Shown here in pieces: positions 14,173 through 19,298 of a stretch of DNA of 19,298 bases (its first letter is position 1; every line of letters begins with the position of its first letter). A model generated the notes under the pieces. That model ran no database searches. It saw only the letters and a program-made list of their open reading frames with translations, and was not told the origin of the DNA. Location: assembly GCA_021739805.1 (NCBI GenBank), contig JAIPBB010000062.1:1-19298 (forward strand), given 5' to 3'. The stretch comes from Saprospiraceae bacterium (lineage in GTDB: Bacteria; Bacteroidota; Bacteroidia; Bacteroidales; JAIPBB01). A program made the translations under genes and the position numbers.

Positions 14173-15396
14173 ATGAAACGAATTAATAAATTTCTTGCTA
14201 TTGCTTTATTGTGTTTTATTGGGATTAATGGTTTTGGGCAGACAACTTTAACACCGGGTGATATTATTCTGGTTACATTAAATGCTGATGGTAACAAAAA
14301 TTTTGATTTTGTACCGTTGGTATCCTTAGCATCAGGAACAGTTATTAAATTTACTGATGACGCATGGATTACTAGTAGTGTTGATTGGCGTGGAGGTGAA
14401 GGTATTTTAACTTATACTGCACCCACTGCGATAAGTGAAGGAACAGTAATTTCATTTCCAGATATTAATAATGTTGTTACTCCTTGGAGTGAATCTGGTG
14501 AATTTAACCCTAGTGGTGAAGGTGATAATATTATTGTTTATCAAGGCGATGAAACAAGTCCATCATTTATTTATGGTGCAGGATGGGCTAGAGGAAGTTC
14601 AGTTTGGACATATAGTAGTACAACAGCTCCAACTGAGAGGTCAGATATTCCGGGAGGCCTCAGTATAGGAGCTAATACAATTATTAATCCTGGAACAACT
14701 GATAATTATCAATATGATAAAACAAAAGGTGTTTCAGGAAGCAAAAGTGTTATTTTAGGTTTATTGGCAAATTCATCAAATTGGAAAAGTGATGATTTAA
14801 ATTCTTATGCTCCTTTGGTTGCAACTTTTGATAATACTGATTATACCCTCCCCATCCAACTCATCTCCTTCAACGCTAACAAAAACAACCAAAATATTGA
14901 ACTATTCTGGTCAACCGCCTCCGAAATTAACAATGAATTTTTTACAATCGAACGTTCAAATGATGCTGAAAACTTTGAAATTGTTAAAACAGTTGAAGGA
15001 GCAGGCAATAGCAATGAAATAATAAACTATTCTGAAATTGATGAATCTCCATTAAACGGAATCTCATATTATCGCCTTAAACAAACTGATTTCAATGGTG
15101 ATTTTACTTATAGTGAAATTGTTGCTGTTGAAAATACTACGGATAATTTGAGTTTGAAAATCCAAAATATTTACTCTAATTCCAATAGCATAAATTTCAT
15201 AATTTCAAATCCAAATCTGGAAAACTTAAGTTATGAACTTATTAATATATTAGGCGAAGTATTATTTTCATCTAAAGTTGATTGTGTGATTGAGAAATCA
15301 AAAATTGTAGTTAATACAGAAGGACTTTCTCATGGAATATATTTTATAAAAATCAGTGGAGAAAAGGAAACAATAGTGGAAAAAGTATTGATTTAA
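14173..15396 (+). CDS. Secreted protein with FN3-like/T9SS-type C-terminal module, copy 1
   Basis: This protein has 407 residues. A signal peptide (about 1-22, FLAIALLCFIGINGFG-Q) is followed by an N-terminal domain (about 23-225) with motifs TPGDIILVTLNADG, FDFVPLV, GTVIKFTDDAW, GEGILTYTAP and GEGDNIIVYQG. This is the pattern of an uncatalogued-to-me beta-rich domain found in secreted proteins of Bacteroidota and cyanobacteria. Then LPIQLISFNA leads into an FN3-like segment (WSTASEINNEFFTIERS...YYRLKQTDFNG, 246-~315) and a sorting-like C-terminus ending LSHGIYFIKI...EKVLI. Residues 246-391 are about 90% identical to 412-557 of the next gene. Motif PNP of the sorting domain reads SNS here (336-338 region), so secretion signal strength is uncertain. 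A near-consensus -7 element (TAGCTCTG) ends 32 bases upstream. Confidence 0.75.
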   Translation: MKRINKFLAIALLCFIGINGFGQTTLTPGDIILVTLNADGNKNFDFVPLVSLASGTVIKFTDDAWITSSVDWRGGEGILTYTAPTAISEGTVISFPDINNVVTPWSESGEFNPSGEGDNIIVYQGDETSPSFIYGAGWARGSSVWTYSSTTAPTERSDIPGGLSIGANTIINPGTTDNYQYDKTKGVSGSKSVILGLLANSSNWKSDDLNSYAPLVATFDNTDYTLPIQLISFNANKNNQNIELFWSTASEINNEFFTIERSNDAENFEIVKTVEGAGNSNEIINYSEIDESPLNGISYYRLKQTDFNGDFTYSEIVAVENTTDNLSLKIQNIYSNSNSINFIISNPNLENLSYELINILGEVLFSSKVDCVIEKSKIVVNTEGLSHGIYFIKISGEKETIVEKVLI

Positions 15397-15427
15397 AATC
15401 TATTAGAACTTTTGTAAAATATAATTT

Positions 15428-15452
15428 AAAATTGGAAAAACAATTTTATTTT
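15428..15452 (+). terminator. Weak rho-independent terminator candidate
   Basis: A 7-bp AT-rich stem (15428-15434 with 15441-15447) with a 6-base loop is followed by a short T-rich stretch, 32 bases after the stop codon of the preceding gene. Low stem stability makes it tentative. Confidence 0.4.
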
Positions 15453-15706
15453 GGGAAGTTATAATAATGAAGGAATTTGTAATAGACACATAAACAGCCA
15501 ATTAACTTAATTGGAATAAAGTTTGTTAAACAAGTTATGTTAAGGAAATAAATAGTTGAAAAGTTTTAATTGAGATAAAATTATCTAAAAATCAGTTTGT
15601 AACTGCGGCATATAGAAAGCGATAGAAGAAAATCAAGAAAGATGTTATTAAGAATTAATTAAGAAAGTTTATTTCATTGTTATAATAAATTGAATTAAAA
15701 AAATAT

Positions 15707-15714
15707 TATATTTG
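15707..15714 (+). promoter_or_regulatory. Bacteroidota -7 promoter element (TATATTTG)
   Basis: This exact TAnnTTTG match lies 33 bases before the ATG at 15747. No TTG at the ideal distance upstream was found. Confidence 0.55.
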
Positions 15715-15746
15715 TATTAACAATTAAAAATTAAAAAAAAAACATC

Positions 15747-17468
15747 ATGAAAAAATTTACTCTAATTTGTGCAATATTATATGCACTCACAGTAGCTTTG
15801 CCACAAATAACATTCGCTCAAGGAGCTGGAAATGCTTTAGATCTTGATGGAACCAATGACTGTGTTAATATAGTCAATTTTGGGATAACTAATACCTTTA
15901 CAGCAGAAGCATGGATTAAACCTGATGTAACTACAGGAACAGATCCTTATTATTATACGGTTATGGCTTCTTCTGTTTCTTATCCTGCTTCTGGTTATCC
16001 AATCTTTATTATAGTTCATGGCTCTGAACTTAGAGTATGTGCATATCAAGCTAATCCAAGTATTTATATTGAGACATCAGGAGCCGGATTAACTACAGGT
16101 ACTTGGTTTCATATTGCTGTTACGGCTACAAAAAATAGTACGACTAAAATCTATGTTAATGGTATAGAAAGAGGTTCTGGTACAGCTGGAACTCAAGATA
16201 TGTCAACTATCTTGACTATTGGAGATTTAAGACCAGACAGAGGCTTATGTTTCAATGGTACAATTGACGAAGTCCGAATTTGGAATGTTGTTCGCACTCA
16301 AACCGAAATACAGGAGTGGATGAATAAGACCAATGGTTTAACAAGTGAGACAGGTCTTGTTTCAGTTTGGCATTTAGATGAAAGTGCAGTAGGATTAGGA
16401 AGTGTTATAGATTCTAAAGGTAGTAATAACGGTACTCCAACCAATATGGACAACAACGATTGTGTTACATCTACTGCACCAATAGGAGATGAATCACATG
16501 TAGGTACAGGCACGAGCAGTCTTTCAGAAAACGCAGATGTTCCTGTTGATATTAGTTGGGATAATGACCCTGGTACAAATGCAATTTTTTCTGCCATTCA
16601 GATAAATGGAACTCCTGATATAACTACAGGACTTTTAGCAAATGTTGCCAATAAATATTGGGAAATATTTCTTGTGAATAATGATGCTTTTCAGGCAGAT
16701 GTGAAGTTTCACTATGATGGTATTAGTGGAATTAGTGATGAAGCCGAACTGAAACTTTATACTCGTTCAAATGCCGGTGAAGCATGGAGTGAAGTTACAG
16801 GCATTACGATAAATAATGAAGGAAATAATACTGATGGTGTCGGTTTTATAACAGCAAATGATCTCACGAGTTTCAGTCAGTTCATCATCACAAGTAGTGA
16901 TGTTGAAGGTAATCCTTTGCCTGTCGAATTATTAAACTTCTTTGCAAATTGCAAAACTCAAAACACAGTTGAGTTAAACTGGTCAACCGCCTCCGAAATA
17001 AATAATGATTTTTTCACTATTGAACGTTCACAAGATGCTGAAAACTTTGAAATTGTTAAAACAGTTGAAGGTTCAGGTAATAGCAATGAAATATTAAAAT
17101 ATTCTGAAATTGATGATTCTCCATTAAACGGGATTTCATATTATCGCCTTAAACAAACTGATTTCAATGGAGATTACACTTATAGTGAAATTGTTGCAGT
17201 TGAAAACACATCTGATAATTTGAGTTTGAAAATTCAAAATATTTACTCAAACCCAAATAGCATAAATTTCACAGTTTCAAATCCAAATCTGGAAAATTTA
17301 AGTTATGAACTTATTAATATATTAGGGGAAGTTTTAATTTCATCTAAAGTCGATTATGTGATTGAGAAATCAAAAATTGTGGTTAATGCTGAAGGACTTT
17401 CTCATGGAATTTATTTCTTAAAATTAAATAGTGATTCTCAAACCATTTTAAAGAAAATTTTCTTCTAA
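15747..17468 (+). CDS. Secreted LamG-domain protein with FN3-like/T9SS-type C-terminal module, copy 2
   Basis: This protein has 573 residues. A signal peptide (about 1-25, ending ITFAQG) is followed by a LamG/concanavalin-like jelly roll (about 28-192), shown by NALDLDGTNDCVNI, FTAEAWIKP, GTWFHIAVT, KIYVNGI and GTIDEVRIWNVVRT. A linker repeats the LamG-associated VSVWHLDE...DSKGSNNGT. A middle beta-rich segment (about 255-385) is followed by LPVELLNFFA, the FN3-like block WSTASEINNDFFTIERS (from 412) and a sorting-like C-terminus (about 497-573: IYSNPNSINF, LINILGEVL, LSHGIYFLKL, ending LKKIFF). Export by the type IX system is inferred. LamG domains usually bind carbohydrate or protein ligands; no catalytic residues are seen. 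The C-terminal block is shared with the preceding gene. Confidence 0.82.
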   Translation: MKKFTLICAILYALTVALPQITFAQGAGNALDLDGTNDCVNIVNFGITNTFTAEAWIKPDVTTGTDPYYYTVMASSVSYPASGYPIFIIVHGSELRVCAYQANPSIYIETSGAGLTTGTWFHIAVTATKNSTTKIYVNGIERGSGTAGTQDMSTILTIGDLRPDRGLCFNGTIDEVRIWNVVRTQTEIQEWMNKTNGLTSETGLVSVWHLDESAVGLGSVIDSKGSNNGTPTNMDNNDCVTSTAPIGDESHVGTGTSSLSENADVPVDISWDNDPGTNAIFSAIQINGTPDITTGLLANVANKYWEIFLVNNDAFQADVKFHYDGISGISDEAELKLYTRSNAGEAWSEVTGITINNEGNNTDGVGFITANDLTSFSQFIITSSDVEGNPLPVELLNFFANCKTQNTVELNWSTASEINNDFFTIERSQDAENFEIVKTVEGSGNSNEILKYSEIDDSPLNGISYYRLKQTDFNGDYTYSEIVAVENTSDNLSLKIQNIYSNPNSINFTVSNPNLENLSYELINILGEVLISSKVDYVIEKSKIVVNAEGLSHGIYFLKLNSDSQTILKKIFF

Positions 17469-17472
17469 AACA

Positions 17473-17517
17473 GTTGTTTTTGTTTTTAACTTCAAACAAC
17501 AATAATTCTTTTTTTTT
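17473..17517 (+). terminator. Rho-independent terminator candidate
   Basis: GTTGTTT (17473-17479) pairs with AAACAAC (17494-17500), and a run of ten T follows at 17508-17517. The 14-base loop and the gap before the T-run make it weaker than ideal, but it sits 5 bases after the stop of the LamG gene, where a terminator is expected. Confidence 0.45.
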
Positions 17518-17559
17518 ACATTTACATGCTTCGGGCTTTACATTAGCTTGTTATTGCCT

Positions 17560-17567
17560 TATATTTG
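17560..17567 (+). promoter_or_regulatory. Bacteroidota -7 promoter element (TATATTTG) for the B12-sensor operon
   Basis: This exact TAnnTTTG match lies 66 bases before the ATG at 17633. The implied leader of about 60 bases is too short for a cobalamin riboswitch, and no B12-box is seen. Confidence 0.5.
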
Positions 17568-17632
17568 AGCGTTGTTTTTTTGATAGGTGTTTCTATAATT
17601 AAATTAAATAAGTTTAAAATAACTAATTCTAA

Positions 17633-18283
17633 ATGTTTGTGACAGACTTTTCACATAAAGAGTTTCTTGGGTATTTAATTTCAGGAAATTGTAATAAGTG
17701 TTCAAATATAGCACATGACTTTCTTTCAAAAGGAATGTCAATTATTGAGCTTTATGAAGAGATTTTCAAAAAAGCACTTTATGATGTTGGAGAACTATGG
17801 GAATATAATAAAATAAGCGTTGCAACCGAACATTTAGCTTCGGCAATAGTTGAAGGTCTGCTAAATGAGCTTTATACTTATGTAGCATCACAGGAAAAAA
17901 CAAATAAAATAGTCCTTGTTGCATGTGTTGAAGAAGAACATCATCAGATTGGAATAAAAATGATAGGTGATATTTTTGAGATGAATTTCTGGGATTCTTA
18001 TTTTCTTGGAGCAAACACTCCTGTAAATGAACTTATTAAATACGCAAAACTTACTAATCCTAATATTATAGCTCTGTCGTTAAGTATTTATTTTCATCTG
18101 CCTATTCTTGAGAAAATGATTATACAAATAAGAAAAGAGTTTCCCGATTTACTAATTTTAATTGGTGGTCAAGCATTTAAACATGGTGGTGAAGAAATAT
18201 TATCAAAATATCAAAATGTAATATTAAAAAAGAATTTAATTGATACTGAGGAATTTATAAAAAAATTAAATAAAAATGGATAA
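17633..18283 (+). CDS. Stand-alone cobalamin-binding sensor with CarH-type photoreceptor signature
   Basis: This protein has 216 residues, no signal peptide and no DNA-binding domain. Residues 1-~85 form a four-helix capping domain (B12-binding_2 type) containing W56-x9-E66-H67 (WEYNKISVATEH), the W-x9-EH signature that packs against the upper face of adenosylcobalamin in CarH/LitR photoreceptors. Residues 91-216 form the Rossmann-like B12-binding domain. E102-x-H104-x-x-G107 corresponds to DxHxxG, with H104 as the lower cobalt ligand and Glu in the Asp position; then come ALSLS (147-151) and LIGGQAF (176-182). W56 to H104 is 48 residues; in Thermus CarH the equivalent distance is about 46. 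Expected role: green/blue light or B12 status sensing through cobalt-carbon bond photolysis. It overlaps the next gene by 8 bases. With no HTH, output probably goes through protein contacts, perhaps with the kinase two genes downstream. Confidence 0.88.
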   Translation: MFVTDFSHKEFLGYLISGNCNKCSNIAHDFLSKGMSIIELYEEIFKKALYDVGELWEYNKISVATEHLASAIVEGLLNELYTYVASQEKTNKIVLVACVEEEHHQIGIKMIGDIFEMNFWDSYFLGANTPVNELIKYAKLTNPNIIALSLSIYFHLPILEKMIIQIRKEFPDLLILIGGQAFKHGGEEILSKYQNVILKKNLIDTEEFIKKLNKNG

Positions 18284-18737
18284 AGAATATTTATTAAAAA
18301 CCGCAAAACAGCTTAATCAGGTTAGCCCTGAAACTGCTGAAGAGTACAATAATAAATCAGATGAGTTAGTCTTAAAAATGAATGAAATAATGATGTCAAG
18401 ACCAGACATAAATTCATTGGTAGGAGAGCAAAATTTATCTATGATGAAAGACAATCACGCTAATCATGTAAGATTTATTTCTTCTGTTTTAAAAAATTTT
18501 AATGCAGAAATATTAGTTGAGACAATTTCGTGGGTTTTTAGAGCTTATCGCAGTCATGGCTTTAAAACAAATTATTGGGCAGCCCTATTGAATTCCTGTA
18601 TTTCTGCAATAAAAGATGTTTTAACTTCAAAAGCCTACAAAGAAGTTTTAGTATATTATGAATGGATGCAAATTAATATACCGGTATTTGTTGAAGTTTC
18701 TGACCAAAAACTCGAAGCTTCGAATAATCTTAATTAA
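18276..18737 (+). CDS. Unrecognised helical protein encoded between a B12 sensor and a histidine kinase
   Basis: I do not recognise a family. The protein has 153 residues, is soluble and appears almost wholly alpha-helical. Residues 1-60 are charged and coiled-coil-like. Residues 62-135 are amphipathic helices with many aromatics (WVFRAYRSHGF at 86-96, NYWAALLNS, VYYEWM). Histidines H61, H64 and H94 and the R89/R92 pair could bind a ligand, but no known heme or bilin motif is seen. The size and helix-rich plan recall small globin-like or RsbR N-terminal-like sensory modules; this is only an impression. The start overlaps the B12-sensor stop by 8 bases and the kinase begins 9 bases downstream, so it belongs to the same operon and probably acts as an adaptor or second sensor. 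Confidence 0.7.
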   Translation: MDKEYLLKTAKQLNQVSPETAEEYNNKSDELVLKMNEIMMSRPDINSLVGEQNLSMMKDNHANHVRFISSVLKNFNAEILVETISWVFRAYRSHGFKTNYWAALLNSCISAIKDVLTSKAYKEVLVYYEWMQINIPVFVEVSDQKLEASNNLN

Positions 18738-18746
18738 TAAATCAAA

Positions 18747-19298
18747 GTGCAAAATTTCTCTTACCTATTATCTGATTGGACAGATGAATTAAATTCTACA
18801 CTAATTGAGAATAATTCATTTTGTGTGGCTTTGTTTTCAACAAATGGAAACTTATTATTTGCTAATGAAGCAATGAAACATCATCTAATTGATGAATCGA
18901 AAGATAGCTTAATTAACCCAACTTTTAATAAGCTTCTTACTTTAGATTATTCTAATATCCTAATCTTTAAAGGTTTTCTAACATTAGGAGATTATTCATC
19001 AGTTAATACTTCCATTTTATCTAATATTTTCAGAAAAAATGATAAGATATTAATTTTAGGTGGTGTTAATGCTATTCAACTTCAGGAGCAAAATGCCAAT
19101 ATTCATAAACTGAATCAGGAAAACCTAAATCTTCAACGAAAGCTAATTAAAGAAAAACTAATTCTTGAAAATATTTTAAGCAAACTAAACGATGCAAATG
19201 TTGAATTAAAAAAACTAAACGAGGATAAAGATAGTTTCATGTCCATTTTAGCTCATGATTTGAGAAGTCCGTTTTCTGCATTGATTGGGTTTTCGGAT
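18747..19298 (+). CDS. PAS-like sensor histidine kinase, N-terminal part (cut by window end)
   Basis: An open frame of 184 codons reaches the right edge. GTG 18747 is the only reasonable start: an in-frame TAA lies at 18738-18740, the next ATG is 42 codons in, and the GTG follows the previous stop by 9 bases. Residues 1-~110 look like a degenerate PAS-type sensory domain (FCVALFSTNGNLLFANEAM at 25-43; DKILILGGVNAI at 99-110). Residues 111-160 are a clear coiled coil rich in Leu, Asn, Glu and Lys. Then comes HisKA: DKDSFMSILAHDLRSPFSAL with phospho-acceptor H170. The ATPase domain, and any receiver, lie beyond the window. There is no membrane segment, so it is a soluble kinase. Its place in the operon suggests that it receives the signal of the B12 sensor. 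Confidence 0.85.
   Translation, partial: MQNFSYLLSDWTDELNSTLIENNSFCVALFSTNGNLLFANEAMKHHLIDESKDSLINPTFNKLLTLDYSNILIFKGFLTLGDYSSVNTSILSNIFRKNDKILILGGVNAIQLQEQNANIHKLNQENLNLQRKLIKEKLILENILSKLNDANVELKKLNEDKDSFMSILAHDLRSPFSALIGFSD

Larger units (their letters stand above)
15397..15746. other. 350-base intergenic region with weak terminator, palindrome and promoter
   Basis: No gene is apparent. Contents: an AT-only hairpin (AAAATTG 15428-15434, loop GAAAAA, CAATTTT 15441-15447, followed by ATTTT) that may end transcription of the preceding gene; a perfect palindrome CCAATTAA-C-TTAATTGG at 15498-15514; and the -7 element at 15707-15714. Confidence 0.5.

Noticed and set aside
17469..17632. Cobalamin riboswitch upstream of the B12-binding protein
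   Set aside because: The space between the promoter element and the start codon is about 60 bases, and no B12-box-like conserved segment is visible; the region is simple AT-rich sequence.
1..19298. CRISPR arrays, tRNA or rRNA genes
   Set aside because: I saw no regularly spaced direct repeats, no cloverleaf with a T-loop GGTTCRA-type box, and no rRNA-like sequence.

Overview
The window is strongly AT-rich and looks like a chromosomal segment of a member of the Bacteroidota. Three kinds of evidence point there. Three secreted proteins end in type IX secretion (Por) type A-like C-terminal modules. At least six genes are preceded by the Bacteroidota -7 promoter element TAnnTTTG, 23-66 bases upstream of the start codon. 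Start sites lack clear Shine-Dalgarno sequences. Genus cannot be fixed from the sequence. I see no rRNA, tRNA, CRISPR array or intact transposase.

Layout. (1) 1-580: the tail of a probable KilA-N-type DNA-binding protein, a dispersed-repeat-like palindromic element (281-459) and a strong terminator. (2) 581-2880: a YkgJ-type cysteine-cluster protein, a 600-base gap with a 20-bp perfect inverted repeat pair, and an unrecognised exported protein with a C-terminal membrane anchor. (3) 2870-6624: a group II PLP-dependent decarboxylase that overlaps the anchored protein, a large T9SS-type secreted repeat protein, and a GNAT acetyltransferase. (4) 6672-9549, minus strand: arsM and arsR (4-base overlap) under a promoter set within a perfect 12-bp inverted repeat, preceded by a NarL-type response regulator and its sensor kinase (also 4-base overlap). 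(5) 9550-13947, minus strand: an ADP-forming acyl-CoA synthetase fused to a GNAT domain, framed by an 82/83-bp inverted repeat of about 88% identity, then a PHP-family histidinol-phosphatase-like enzyme. (6) 14173-17468: two secreted proteins with unrelated N-terminal halves but about 90% identical 146-residue C-terminal blocks. (7) 17633-19298: a stand-alone cobalamin-binding protein with the CarH/LitR photoreceptor signature W-x9-EH, an unrecognised 153-aa helical protein, and the start of a PAS-like histidine kinase cut by the window edge.

How the parts work together. The arsenic genes form a self-regulated detoxification unit: ArsR senses arsenite and ArsM methylates it. The two-component pair just upstream may be independent. 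The decarboxylase and the anchored protein are probably translationally coupled. The most interesting module is the last one. It reads as a B12-dependent light (or B12/redox) sensor with no DNA-binding domain, encoded in one tight operon with a small protein of unknown function and a histidine kinase. This suggests that the signal passes through a phosphorelay instead of a MerR-type repressor.
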